This document shows positions 52,891 to 60,762 of a stretch of 64,000 nucleotides of DNA, in pieces; positions within the stretch are counted from its first letter, which is position 1, and the number at the start of each line of letters is the position of its first letter. This DNA comes from Arthrobacter sp. ZGTC412. GTDB lineage: Bacteria; Actinomycetota; Actinomycetes; Actinomycetales; Micrococcaceae. Position numbers and translations under genes: made by a program. The stretch is from the NCBI RefSeq assembly GCF_002929215.1, contig NZ_PJII01000023.1, forward strand, positions 1-64,000, read 5' to 3'. Under the pieces are notes generated by a model. That model searched no databases. It was not told the origin of the DNA and saw only the letters and a program-made list of their open reading frames with translations.

Positions 52891-53226
52891 ATGGAGAACT
52901 TGGGGCGGGTCACACCCGCCACCGCACTGGTCCTTGAGGCACTGCTGTCAGCCGAGAGTGTGTGGGGCCTGCAGATTGTGAAGGACGTCGGCAAGAAGCC
53001 CGGCACTGTCTACCCGATTTTGGACCGCCTTGAAGCTGCCGGGTGGATCCAGGGCGAATGGGACTCCAGCCAGGATCGCAAGGGGCCCCGCCGGCGCTAC
53101 TACCGGCTGCTGGCTGAAGCCCGGCCACTGGCGCAGGACTACGTGAACACCTACCGACTTCGGGTCCGGACGACTGCGACCAGGCCTTCGCCCGCTACCT
53201 TTGAGGGCCAGTGGCAAGGGGCATGA
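52891..53226 (+). CDS. PadR family transcriptional regulator
   Basis: A 111-residue winged-helix protein. It opens TPATALVLEALLSAESVWGLQIVKDVGKKPGTVYPILDRLEAAGWIQGEWDSS, the PadR wHTH, and has the RRRYYRL motif of the wing. The C-terminal dimerisation helix is short. It probably represses its own operon through the palindrome overlapping its promoter. The stop overlaps the start of the next gene (ATGA), so they are cotranscribed. In related operons the second gene is often an anti-sigma-like or membrane protein. Confidence 0.9.
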   Translation: MENLGRVTPATALVLEALLSAESVWGLQIVKDVGKKPGTVYPILDRLEAAGWIQGEWDSSQDRKGPRRRYYRLLAEARPLAQDYVNTYRLRVRTTATRPSPATFEGQWQGA

Positions 53227-53876
53227 GGCTCATTGAGGCTGTCCTTGCTGTCTCCGTGGCCTTGACTCCGGTTCGCCTCAGGGAAGACCGTGAGGAACAG
53301 TGGCGAGCCGATCTGCGTGACGGTCCGGCCGTTGGCATCTCCGTGCAGTCATTGCTTTTCGGAGCTCTGTGCTCATCGGCAACGGCAAGGACCTACGAGT
53401 TGCTTCACCGCGGCGGCATGGTGCTGTCACGCATCACAAAGGGGGAAAACATGAAACTGATCCTGGGCATAGCCGGCGCGGCCGCCATCCTTGTCGGCGG
53501 CGCCGCCATCGGCATTCACGCAGGCTACTCCAGTGAAACGCCAGTGGCTCGGACGCCTGTGGCAGACCGTCCAATCGGCGGCTATGAGGGGTGGTGGAAC
53601 TCGACCCCTGTTTCCAGCAGCGCAGATGGCCTTCCCCAGGAGACCGTGACCGTCAACACGCGCACCGGAAAGATCGTTGATGCCTTCAACAGGGCGAAAA
53701 ACAGCACGCTCATTTCAGATGTTGACTACGACCTTGTCCCCGACCCCGCTTGGCCGGCTGACTCCATCGTTATAATCGATACCGCCTCGGGGGCAGTCAT
53801 CGAGGACTTCCTGATCGACGAGCGGGGCGTACCACTTGATGAAAGCGGACGGCCTCTCGACGCCGCTGCCGGATAG
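53223..53876 (+). CDS. Membrane protein cotranscribed with PadR
   Basis: About 217 residues from ATG 53223. The first part (MRLIEAVLAVSVALTPVRLREDREEQWRADLRD) looks like the conserved cytoplasmic region found in PadR-operon partners. A single hydrophobic helix (MKLILGIAGAAAILVGGAAIGIHA, about residues 76-99) leads to an extracytoplasmic domain with VTVNTRTGKIVDAFNRA and SIVIIDTASGAVIEDF. No known enzyme motif. It may be a PadR-controlled membrane stress or resistance factor. Confidence 0.75.
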   Translation: MRLIEAVLAVSVALTPVRLREDREEQWRADLRDGPAVGISVQSLLFGALCSSATARTYELLHRGGMVLSRITKGENMKLILGIAGAAAILVGGAAIGIHAGYSSETPVARTPVADRPIGGYEGWWNSTPVSSSADGLPQETVTVNTRTGKIVDAFNRAKNSTLISDVDYDLVPDPAWPADSIVIIDTASGAVIEDFLIDERGVPLDESGRPLDAAAG

Positions 53877-53951
53877 GAACTCCGGATGCGGCAGGAACGC
53901 CACGGTGTGCGTCATGGTCCCCGCGCTGACTTAGCGGATATTGCGTGACCC

Positions 53952-54507
53952 ATGACATTGGGGGGTGCCGCGGTCGCGGCGGCAACAGATCCGCGGGCCG
54001 AGGCCTTCGGTTACGCGCAGCGCCGGTCCTGGGTTTTCTTTGCCTGGTGGTACAGGGCTGTGATCGCGATCCCCGGAAGCGTTGGATGCCTTGCTGGCCG
54101 GATTCCTCGGTCAGGATCCGGGACGGGGAGTCATCACGATGGTCCTTGGTGCCGCCATCTCCGCCCTGGGTTGGCTCCTGACGCTGGGGGTGCGGTTCTC
54201 GCGCAAGCTTCCGAAGCCTGCTTCTGACATCCCGCGCGTGGAGCAGAGCATCCGAATCAATCCGAACGTCATCAAAGTCTCGGTGATCGGTACGGTGCTG
54301 ATCGCAGCCGGCTTGGTCCTGTTCACACCCAACGGCAGGTCTCCGGAGGTGCTTCCAATTGTCGGCCTCATCACTGCAGCTCAGCTGAGCATCGCCGCCG
54401 GCGTGGCCTACTCGGGGTGGTTTGAAAGAGAGTGGCGAGCTGTAGGCGCGGTGGCTGGAGCCCAGTTGACTACGCGGCCGCGTACGGCAAGGGTGCGCGG
54501 TTGCTGA
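53952..54507 (+). pseudogene. Membrane protein, frameshifted
   Basis: The first frame gives TDPRAEAFGYAQRRSWVFFAWWYRAVIAIPGSVGCL; the second (from about 54082) continues with LAGFLGQDPGRGVITMVLGAAIS, LGWLLTLGVRFSRKLPKP, VIKVSVIGTVLIAAGLVLFTP and IVGLITAAQLSIAAGVAYSGWFEREWRA. Four hydrophobic segments suggest a membrane protein. A shift near 54090 breaks the gene. The LSIAAGVAYSGW part equals the small ORF at 52646-52792 via the 37-bp repeat. Confidence 0.5.
54384..54420 (+). repeat. 37-bp exact inverted repeat, right copy
   Basis: Identical in reverse orientation to 52697-52733. It encodes LSIAAGVAYSGW inside the frameshifted membrane-protein gene and ends at the point where that gene's sequence changes to FEREWRAVG. 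Confidence 0.75.
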
Positions 54508-54567
54508 TGGCTGCTTGGTAAAGTCAGCCCCGGCGGACCAGAATCGCCAAGGACTTTTGGGGCATTA

Positions 54568-55424
54568 GTGGGGCTTGGAAGCTGGCTGCGTAGCGCATTA
54601 GGAGGGGGCTCGCACGCGGAGCCAGTCCTTGATACCTCTGGTGCTCAAGCGCCCAGCCAGCAGGCATTGAAAATACGAGTCCCCATGCACTTCAGCCCTT
54701 GCCTGGAAGTGGCCGGCACGACCACGTTCGCCAACGACGCCGTCGCAGCCCTTGCTGACCGGAAGGGGCTCGGCGAGCGGGGATACTACGAGGGCCAGGC
54801 CCAACTGCAACGGAATCCTGAGAAGCCTGTCGATCCGCACGCCGTCGCTGTGTTGGTTGATGGCGAGAAGGTGGGTTGCCTGCCGTCGTACGCTGCAAAG
54901 GACCTTCCCTTGCCGGCCGGCGCCATATCAGCTGCATGTGCTGTGGGATCAGAAGCTGCTCGCCAAAGGCGTTCGTCTGGCTGGGTGCCGGCGAGCCGGA
55001 ATGGGCCCACACCCGGGACAACCCGCCCGCCCTGACATCGAAGGAGCGGATCAACCACTCCCACGTTCAGAAGGCAACGATGGTCCGGGAAGCTCTGCAG
55101 GGTGAAGGGGAGCAGGCGCAGCAATTCAGGCGCGGCAGGGTTGATGGGATCCACTACCTGGAGCTCGTGAAGCCGATCAAGCAGCTGAAGCGCGAAGGCA
55201 GGCTCGCAGAAGCCCTGGTCCTCTGCTACGAAGCGGCCAAACGCGACAGCGGAGGCTGGGAGCCCGCTCCCTGCTACACCGAGCAGGCAGCCGTCGTCCA
55301 CCGGAAGCTCGGCCAGAGGGCAGAAGAAATAGCTGTGCTGAAGATGTGGATGCACAGCTGCCCGAAGTCCCGCGGGGCCGGCAGCCGCATTGCCGAGCGA
55401 CTCGCCAAACTGGAAGCCGCCTGA
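54568..55424 (+). pseudogene. HIRAN domain protein, frameshifted
   Basis: First frame: RVPMHFSPCLEVAGTTTFANDAVAALADRKGLGERGYYEG and VDPHAVAVLVDGEKVGCLPSYAAKDLPL, a HIRAN domain (usually binds DNA ends). A second frame around 54935 gives QLHVLWDQKLLAK, and a third from 54990 resumes AFVWLGAGEPEWAHTRDNPPALTSKERI and continues with VHYLELVKPIKQLKREGRLAEALVLCYEA and LGQRAEEIAVLKMWM, a helical repeat region. Two frameshifts within 60 bp break the middle. The last bases overlap the following XRE gene start. Confidence 0.8.
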
Positions 55425-55746
55425 TGCCCGCGGGCGCAGGGGAACCTGCAGGACAGCATGCAAAGGCTTTCTCGGAAGCCATCCGCCTTCACATGGAACA
55501 GCAGGGTGTATCCGGTAAATCCCTGGCAGCGATGATCGGTTTGTCCCAGAACTACGTCGCCACCTGGCTCCGGGACGGTAGGGCCTTTACCGTCAATGAC
55601 GTCGAATCGATTGCTGCGGCCCTGGGATTTCGATCCTCGACCTGATCCGGGACGCTGACGCCGCTGGCAGCGTGTATCAAGCCGGTGCCGGCTGGGTGCG
55701 CAATTGGGACCAATACAAACCGTGCTTCCGTAAATTCCGGCTCTGA
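55424..55746 (+). pseudogene. XRE-family helix-turn-helix protein, frameshifted
   Basis: From ATG 55424 (overlapping the HIRAN stop) AFSEAIRLHMEQQGVSGKSLAAMIGLSQNYVATWLRDGRAFTVNDVESIAAALGF gives one full HTH. At about 55630 the frame reads RSST and stops at 55645, while the expected continuation ILDLIRDADAAGSVYQAGAGW is in the next frame, ending at 55746. The HTH may still be made, but the C-terminal part is lost. Coupled to the HIRAN gene. Confidence 0.65.
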
Positions 55747-55798
55747 TGCTGCGGAGTTGCGTCCAAGAATCAAAGCGGAGCGGTCCTAGACTTTCGGC

Positions 55799-55969
55799 AT
55801 GCACCCCTTAGTGGCAATCGGTCTGGTGTTCCTCGCCGCAATTGCCTGGACGGTCACCATCCTGACCATGCTGATTGTTCTGGTCAAAGCCCGGCGCCGG
55901 CCGCGAGCCGAAGTCAGGCGCGCAGTCCAAAGTGTCGAGAGCCATAGCTCCGATGAAAGGGCGGCTTAG
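55799..55969 (+). CDS. Small single-helix membrane protein
   Basis: A 56-residue ORF: MHPLVAIGLVFLAAIAWTV and TILTMLIVLVKARRRPR form one long hydrophobic helix followed by a basic and Ser-rich tail. The ORF is closed and short. The start lacks a clear ribosome site, but a similar small protein lies at 57758. No family recognised. Confidence 0.5.
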   Translation: MHPLVAIGLVFLAAIAWTVTILTMLIVLVKARRRPRAEVRRAVQSVESHSSDERAA

Positions 55970-55997
55970 ACATAACCGGGTGCCCCCGCCCCGCGCC

Positions 55998-56395
55998 CTA
56001 CCAAAGTGCGGCACGCAGCCTCTCCGATAGGTCTTCAAGGGACTCACGCCATTCGGGTTCGTCGGCGTCGTCCCACAGCTCGGCGGGTTCTGACCCCTCC
56101 CCTGCCACCCGCTCAACCGTTTGCAGCGCGAGCTCCACGTCCTCGGCGGTGATCTCGGCCCCGTGCGCGGTCACCCAGTCGGCGACATTCTCCGGCAGGT
56201 CCCCGGCCTGGCTGCCCTGGCAGGCCGCAGTGATGTCGGCGGCGGCGATGGCTAGGCTGCCCTCCGGGGCCTCGACGTAACCGTTGCCGGCTTGGCAAGA
56301 GCACCACGGACGACTCCCGCTCCCCCTGCTTCGAGTTCGGACAACCAGTCCAGCGCATCGTCATTCTCGAACTGCAGGTAACCCCATGCGCCCAT
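55998..56395 (-). pseudogene. DUF4259 domain protein, frameshifted
   Basis: From ATG 56395 the frame reads MGAWGYLQFENDDALDWLSELEAGGAG, the highly typical DUF4259 start, and then VVRGALAK. A one-base loss near 56292 changes the frame; the rest is in another frame: NGYVEAPEGSLAIAAADITAACQGSQAG, DLPENVADWVTAHGAEITAEDVELALQTVERV and the Trp/Glu tail AELWDDADEPEWRESLEDL. Only one lesion is seen, so it may be a recent mutation or sequencing error. Confidence 0.8.
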
Positions 56396-56497
56396 CTGTC
56401 AGCCTTTCGAATCCGGTTTACTCGATGAGATTAAGATGGCAGACCCTGCTGGAATTCTTGCGTACCCACACGGAGGCCGCGGTCCTATCATGGCCGT

Positions 56498-56989
56498 ATG
56501 GACACACCAGCTGGTCCTCACGTTGTCCGCGCAGGCGAGGGCGACGTCACTGGAGAACCAGGGTTCCAGGACAGGTACCTTCTCGAGAGCGCAGCTTCCT
56601 CCGGCAGGGTTGCGCTGGTCGAACACGTGCTCGGCCCGAAGATGCTGGCCGCGCCGATGCATCGGCACAGCCGCGAAGACGAATACACGTTCGTGCTGGC
56701 CGGCACACTAGGGGTGATCGAGGAGGGCATCGAGATCAGGGCAACTCCGGGCGATATGGTGGCTAAGCCTCGCGGACGCTGGCACACCTTCTGGAACGCC
56801 GGCGACGACGAACTCCGCGTGCTTGAGATCATCGTTCCGGGCGGGGTCGAGGCACTGTTCCGCCGGCTTGCAGGGCCCGGCGGCGAATACTCCCCCGACA
56901 CGCTTCCGGCCCTCGCGGCGGAGTACGGCGCCGAGGTGGACTTCGAGGCGACAATGCCGCTGGTTGAGCGGCACGGACTTCTGTTCTAA
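56498..56989 (+). CDS. Cupin domain protein
   Basis: A 163-residue single-domain cupin. GPKMLAAPMHRHSREDEYTFVLAGTLGVIEEGIEIRATPGDMVAKPRGRWHTFWNAGDDELRVLEIIVPGG contains cupin motifs 1 (HxH and Glu) and 2 (His). Metal binding is likely. The C-terminal part is helical. Function unknown; likely a small soluble enzyme or regulator. The NTF2-like gene begins 35 bp downstream, so they could be cotranscribed. Confidence 0.88.
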   Translation: MDTPAGPHVVRAGEGDVTGEPGFQDRYLLESAASSGRVALVEHVLGPKMLAAPMHRHSREDEYTFVLAGTLGVIEEGIEIRATPGDMVAKPRGRWHTFWNAGDDELRVLEIIVPGGVEALFRRLAGPGGEYSPDTLPALAAEYGAEVDFEATMPLVERHGLLF

Positions 56990-57024
56990 GGGTAAAGAAT
57001 TCTAATTTTCCGCTGGGAGATGGA

Positions 57025-57423
57025 ATGAGCGATCGCAGTGAGTTCCTGCATTGGGTGCGGTCCACTTTGTATGACGCGGAATTGGCGATCCATAACGGCG
57101 ACGCCGGCCCTCGCCGGGCGATTTGGTCCCGCAACGAACCGGTGAGTGTCCTGGGGGCGTGGCGCAACGCCTTCGGCCAGCAGGAACTGGAGGAGCTGTT
57201 CACTGGTCTGGCCCGGCAGTTCTCCAACTGTACGTCTTACGAATTTGAGTTGCTGGCTTACGAGGTCGTGGGCGACATGGCATATACCGCCGGTCTTGAG
57301 CACACTTCGGCCTCAGTAGACGGAGAGCCGCGCAGCTACGTCCTGCGGGCAACCCAGGTCTACCGACGCGAAGACGGCGCATGGAAGGTCGCCCACCGGC
57401 ACGGCGACACAGTTACGGGCTGA
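57025..57423 (+). CDS. Nuclear transport factor 2-like (SnoaL) protein
   Basis: A 132-residue alpha+beta barrel protein. RRAIWSRNEPVSVLGAWRNAFGQQELEELFTGLARQFSNCT and VLRATQVYRREDGAWKVAHRHGD are typical of the DUF4440/SnoaL class. A GGGAGATGG lies 4-12 bases before ATG 57025. It forms a pair with the cupin gene. Possible roles include isomerase-like or binding functions; unassigned. Confidence 0.88.
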   Translation: MSDRSEFLHWVRSTLYDAELAIHNGDAGPRRAIWSRNEPVSVLGAWRNAFGQQELEELFTGLARQFSNCTSYEFELLAYEVVGDMAYTAGLEHTSASVDGEPRSYVLRATQVYRREDGAWKVAHRHGDTVTG

Positions 57424-57757
57424 CGGCGGGCGGGTTGACCACCATTTCGTCAGCGTCTACGTCCAGAATCGCTGCGTTCCTGCCCCTGATGGGGCGAGGC
57501 GCCCTAAGCACTTGATAAGTCATTGATGATCGTTAAGGCACTTCGACCTGGTGAGTCTCGCCTCATAGAGAGTCGGAATGCGGCCGCGCGGGTGTTGTTT
57601 ATCGGTCGGTCGGATCATCCTGTAACATGGACCGCGCGTGGGGCTACGTGCAACGCGAAGATCATGAACGGGTAACGACGACCTGGGTGCAATTACATGT
57701 GGGTAACCCTTGGTAAGCAAGAAAGCCATCCACACCGCCCCGTCCCTAAAATTAGCC
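57424..57757. other. Interval with no recognised gene
   Basis: About 330 bp after the NTF2-like gene. Several short ORFs are present but none has a good ribosome site or family pattern. No strong hairpin is seen. Confidence 0.4.
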
Positions 57758-57997
57758 ATGGATGCGATCCCCCTGCTGATCCTGGTTTTCGGTGCCGCTT
57801 TCGCCTGGATTGGCCTGATGATATTCGTCGCCCTGAGGTTGCGCCGTCGCCGGAACGGGTCCTCACTGGTGGCTTCGGCTCCGTCTCCTGCCGAAGCCAC
57901 CAGCCGCCGCGAGCACAGAGTATGGCGCCGCGGCCGTCCCGTAACAGGACAGATCCCGCGTCGACGCAGCATGCGGCTTAGGAAGGTCCGCGGGTAA
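57758..57997 (+). CDS. Small membrane protein
   Basis: About 79 residues from ATG 57758: MDAIPLLILVFGAAFAWIGLMIFVALRLRRRRNG is one hydrophobic helix followed by basic residues; the tail is Ser/Arg-rich (HRVWRRGRPVTGQIPRRR). An in-frame ATG at 57710 would add 16 residues. Similar in plan to the ORF at 55799. No family known. Confidence 0.5.
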   Translation: MDAIPLLILVFGAAFAWIGLMIFVALRLRRRRNGSSLVASAPSPAEATSRREHRVWRRGRPVTGQIPRRRSMRLRKVRG

Positions 57998-58049
57998 ACT
58001 CCTGGAGTCCCTCAGAGCGCTGGTCGAGGATGCCCGGCCTGTTTGCGAG

Positions 58050-58304
58050 TCAGGCTGACCCTTGCTCACCATCAGGGTCCGCCGTGGATTCGATGATCGT
58101 CCCCAATCCCTGAAGGAACATCCTGCGGCCGTTGCCGCCATCCGTCCAAAGCCAGACGATAGAGAAGTCCGCCTTGGCGGCATCCACGACGCCGGTGCCT
58201 TTGACTGACCCTTCAGCGAACCGGACGTGCTCACCAATAGTGAAGCGAGGATGCCTCACCCGATTCCTGGTCCTGCGGGGTGTAGTGTCCTGGGTGGCTG
58301 ACAT
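58050..58304 (-). CDS. Small basic protein, possible SH3-like fold
   Basis: An 84-residue protein. Basic N-terminus (RRTRNRVRHPRF), then FTIGEHVRFAEGSVKGTGVVDAAKADFSIVWLWTDGGNGRRMFLQG, a beta-rich pattern like SH3 or KOW-like small domains. No membrane segment. Codon use is like that of neighbours. No partner genes. Function unknown. Confidence 0.55.
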   Translation of the reverse strand: MSATQDTTPRRTRNRVRHPRFTIGEHVRFAEGSVKGTGVVDAAKADFSIVWLWTDGGNGRRMFLQGLGTIIESTADPDGEQGSA

Positions 58305-58531
58305 AAATGTCCTTCGGTCGCGGATGGTCTTTGCCAGCTCATTACGACCCTGCCCGCTGCTCCCAGGTCACGCGACCTGCACGTGGTACCTCCAGCGTAT
58401 CGGCTGAAACGCGCCCCGCTTCGCAGGCAAGCGGAGGTGCAGCACTCCCCGTGCAGGATTCACAATTTGTAGTGTTGGTGAAGTAATGGGCGACCGGGAC
58501 GTCGTTGATGAGCGTCTAGAACTCCTTGGGT

Positions 58532-58693
58532 TCATCCTTGGAACCTGCCTCGAATGCGGATGAACAGGGCAGCCGGCATCGCCCCGAAGAAGGACACTGT
58601 CAGGATGGCCAAGATCGCCAATGCCGGGTTCGTCCACGCCGGCAGAGCCCCGACGTAGGTGAGCAGAGCCCCTGAACTGACGACGTAGGACAT
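58532..58693 (-). CDS. Small membrane protein
   Basis: A 53-residue protein starting ATG 58693 with GGAGG four bases upstream, a strong ribosome site. It has two hydrophobic segments (VVSSGALLTYVGALP and ALAILAILTVSFFGAMPAALFI) and a basic end RIRGRFQG. No family. The strong ribosome site makes it more credible than its length suggests. Confidence 0.58.
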   Translation of the reverse strand: MSYVVSSGALLTYVGALPAWTNPALAILAILTVSFFGAMPAALFIRIRGRFQG

Positions 58694-59001
58694 GACCTCC
58701 GCCCTAAACGCCAAACTGTGGCGGGACGGATGCCGATTCGCCTACCTGTCCGTCCTCCGGGGCGCGCTTTCCCCGTTCTTCGGATGCCCGGTCACCCGGG
58801 GCTTGGGCACCATGTGTGCGGGCACAAGAATCCCTATCACCGGTCAGGGCCTGGCACTAGCTTCACTGGTAGTCTCCGGAGCCTTGCACAGGCACGAACC
58901 ATTCGCCGTCCTTCGTCCGCTCGCCTCTCATGACACCGAACATCATGTCCGTCATTCCGGAGGGGTCATCGCCACATCGCACGAAGTCCTCCCGCCGGCG
59001 C
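58694..59001. other. Interval with no recognised gene
   Basis: About 300 bp. One minus-strand frame (58863-59120) ends with an acidic, protein-like piece RGERTKDGEWFVPVQ, but it overlaps the 59002 gene in another frame and lacks a start. It may be a remnant. I see nothing else. Confidence 0.35.
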
Positions 59002-59271
59002 CTACCGGACCGCAAGGTGACCCCGACATTCACGATGCTGGGCCAGCACGACACCGATGGCCGCGCCGACCAGATAAAGGAACTCATTCTCGGGGTGGAA
59101 TGGGAGGAGCATGCAGCCACCTGCAGCAGCCCCGAACAGGACAGCCAGCACAGCTCCTGTAACTACTGCTCCGCGCAGGGATGCGTTACTGGGCCTATCG
59201 ATGTGGACGAACTTACTCGGGTCAACCGGGGCAGGCCCTGTTCGGGCGCGGCTCCCTGTTGGCTCGGTCAT
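59002..59271 (-). CDS. Small membrane protein
   Basis: About 89 residues from ATG 59271 with AGGAG eight bases upstream. The first part is hydrophilic (TGSRARTGPAPVDPSKFVHIDRP), then two hydrophobic segments (GAVVTGAVLAVLFGAAAGGCM and YLVGAAIGVVLA) and a short basic tail. No family recognised. Confidence 0.55.
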   Translation of the reverse strand: MTEPTGSRARTGPAPVDPSKFVHIDRPSNASLRGAVVTGAVLAVLFGAAAGGCMLLPFHPENEFLYLVGAAIGVVLAQHRECRGHLAVR

Positions 59272-59845
59272 GAAGCTGCTCCTTCTCTTGGGACATGCGT
59301 CCGCTTCAGACAGCGTACTGCGCCATCCTGCCCTACCCCGGAAGGTGTTTGCCCCCTTCGGGGTAGGCAAGATGGTCTCACTTGGAAGGAGAACGGTTTG
59401 AGCCAGCAGAAAGTCGATCACGTGTTGCCTGACATCCTCGTACAGGTCTTAATGCCGTCTTTGCTGCCGACGTGTTCGCAATCGTCGGCCAGGGTGGTGT
59501 CCACCTAGACGCGGTCCCGTACTTCACCTGGCTCTGGCTGAAGGCTGACGCTCCGGCCCGAGCGCATACCGCTCAGTGTCCAAGTGAGGTCGGTTGCCTT
59601 CTCTTTGCAGGTGAACCCTAATGCAGACGGGGATCGGCAGCTTTGGTTGAGCAAGAGTCTCCGCGGAGAGCTCCGGGGATGCCGGTGCGAACAGAGGGCC
59701 GCACTTGGCGGGATGTAGAACGATGAGCCGGCCTTTTGGGGCGTGTAGCGGTGCTGGCCATAGAAAAACGCCTCGCTCGTGTACACACTTATGGTGGTTT
59801 TTACACACTCAACCGCCCAACAGGGCTGTGACCTGCGGAAACACT
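59272..59845. other. Interval with no recognised gene
   Basis: About 570 bp. ORFs on the minus strand (59505-59975, 59524-59808) have no ribosome site and a composition unlike the genes. No hairpin or repeat was recognised except at the right edge, where the 59846 repeat begins. It may be decayed sequence. Confidence 0.4.
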
Positions 59846-59943
59846 GTGCCCGAAGTGGGACTCGAACCGGACTCCAGCCCTTGCAAACACTGGAAGTCCC
59901 CAAAACCTGCGGAATCCGAGACTGTTCGAGGGCTGTACGACCC
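59846..59943. repeat. Imperfect direct repeat, copy B (tRNA-3'-end-like motif)
   Basis: Partner of 46173-46270, same orientation. On the minus strand it reads GGTTCGAGTCCCACTTCGGG from 59868 down, like a tRNA T-loop, T-stem and acceptor end, but the 5' arm that should pair with CCCAC is absent, so no complete tRNA exists. This pattern is typical of an integrase attachment-site remnant that keeps only a tRNA 3' end. Confidence 0.5.
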
Positions 59944-60049
59944 GGTACGAGGCCAAGAGTGTGGACAATGTCCACACTCGCTACTAATTCAGTTCAGGGC
60001 ACTTCGAACGGTAGTGGCCAGGTGTCCGGCAGTGTCCACACGGCAAATC

Positions 60050-60165
60050 TTCGAAGGAGTTGAGCGAAGAACGAGCGCCGGAGAAGAGTTTCCGGGACGC
60101 AGGCCCCGACGAAGGAGGGGCTAGAGGGGCCGGAACGGGCACGTACAATCCGAAGGAATCTCAAT
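60050..60165. repeat. Repeat family R1, copy 1
   Basis: About 115 bp similar to 60511-60630, in the same orientation. Conserved parts include GCAGGCCCCGA, GAAGGAGGGGCT, GGGCCGGA and CACGTACAA. It includes the end of a small minus-strand ORF (60121-60258) and sequence after its stop. The GGCCCC...GGGGCC arms in it can form a small hairpin. Confidence 0.6.
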
Positions 60166-60258
60166 GATGTTGTAAACGGGATCCTGCGGGTGGCTGGGGG
60201 TCCCGTCCCGCCCGATCGGCGTTCCCGTGTAAGGCTCGCGAGACTTCTTTTCGCTCAT
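60121..60258 (-). CDS. Small peptide ORF ending in DCTCPFRPL
   Basis: A 45-residue ORF starting ATG 60258, with AAGGA nine bases upstream. The product reads MSEKKSREPYTGTPIGRDGT, then PSHPQDPVYNIIEIPS and ends DCTCPFRPL. A charged N-terminal region followed by a short C-terminal Cys-Thr-Cys-Pro core resembles the layout of ribosomal-peptide precursors, but no modification enzymes are nearby. The last codons are inside repeat R1, whose second copy (60511-60630) keeps the frame GCTCPLRP. No known family recognised. Confidence 0.5.
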   Translation of the reverse strand: MSEKKSREPYTGTPIGRDGTPSHPQDPVYNIIEIPSDCTCPFRPL

Positions 60259-60274
60259 GATTATGTTCCTTCCA

Positions 60275-60325
60275 CGTGGGCGGGGGGCAGTTTAGGTGAC
60301 CGGCCAGCGTCCCTTCTTCCCCCCG
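60275..60325. repeat. Repeat family R2, copy 1
   Basis: About 50 bp resembling 60387-60435. Both share TTAGGTGACCGGCCA, preceded by a GGCGGGG run and followed by CGTCCC and a pyrimidine tract ending in CCCCCCG. Copy 1 lies immediately upstream of the small ORF at 60258, so it may contain its promoter or an operator. Confidence 0.55.
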
Positions 60326-60386
60326 ACGCTTCTATGTCTGTCAAGCGGCTGGAAACGAGAGCGGGCGCCGACCAGGTTGTTTGGCA

Positions 60387-60435
60387 CCGGTGGCGGGGCG
60401 GCTTAGGTGACCGGCCATCGTCCCCTCTCCCCCCG
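60387..60435. repeat. Repeat family R2, copy 2
   Basis: Second copy of the R2 element, 112 bp from copy 1 and in the same orientation. No ORF begins directly after it on the minus strand. Confidence 0.55.
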
Positions 60436-60510
60436 TTGTTTTGGCTGCTGGCGAAGCTTGCGGAGCTGTGGCCGACGGACACCTGTCTACCCGCACGGGC
60501 AAGGGGCGGG

Positions 60511-60630
60511 AAATTCCCGGAGGAAATCAGCGACGAAGGAGGCGCCGCAGGGAGATTCTTGCACCGCAGGCCCCGATGAAGGAGGGGCTGGACGGGCCGG
60601 AGCGGACACGTACAACCCGTCAGGACAGCA
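60511..60630. repeat. Repeat family R1, copy 2
   Basis: Similar to 60050-60165. On the minus strand the part corresponding to the peptide end reads TGCTCPLRP, but its upstream frame has a stop a few codons earlier and no ATG, so no complete peptide is encoded. Confidence 0.6.
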
Positions 60631-60762
60631 GCCAAAACAGAAAAACGCTTCTACAGCCCGAGCGAAGCGATGCCCTTTTCGCCGTTCAAAAGGGCTGGGG
60701 CCGGCCTCAGTTTTCCCTCAGCAAAAGGAAACTCAGTGCTGCAGCGTCATCGCTGCAGAAAC

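Noticed and set aside
39663-56395. Explaining all broken genes by sequencing error
   Set aside because: Several genes (mmsA, AKR, methyltransferase, IS5) have large internal deletions and several lesions, which base errors do not create.
58863-59120. Minus-strand ORF with protein-like end
   Set aside because: Overlaps the better supported 59002-59271 gene in another frame and has no start signal.
59846-59943. A complete tRNA gene
   Set aside because: Only the T-loop, T-stem 3' half and acceptor-like end are present; the pairing 5' parts are missing.
59505-59975. Minus-strand ORF of 156 codons
   Set aside because: Composition unlike a real protein here and overlaps the tRNA-like repeat; no ribosome site.
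60050-60630. A CRISPR array
   Set aside because: Copies are only two per family, long, imperfect and unevenly spaced; no repeat-spacer structure.
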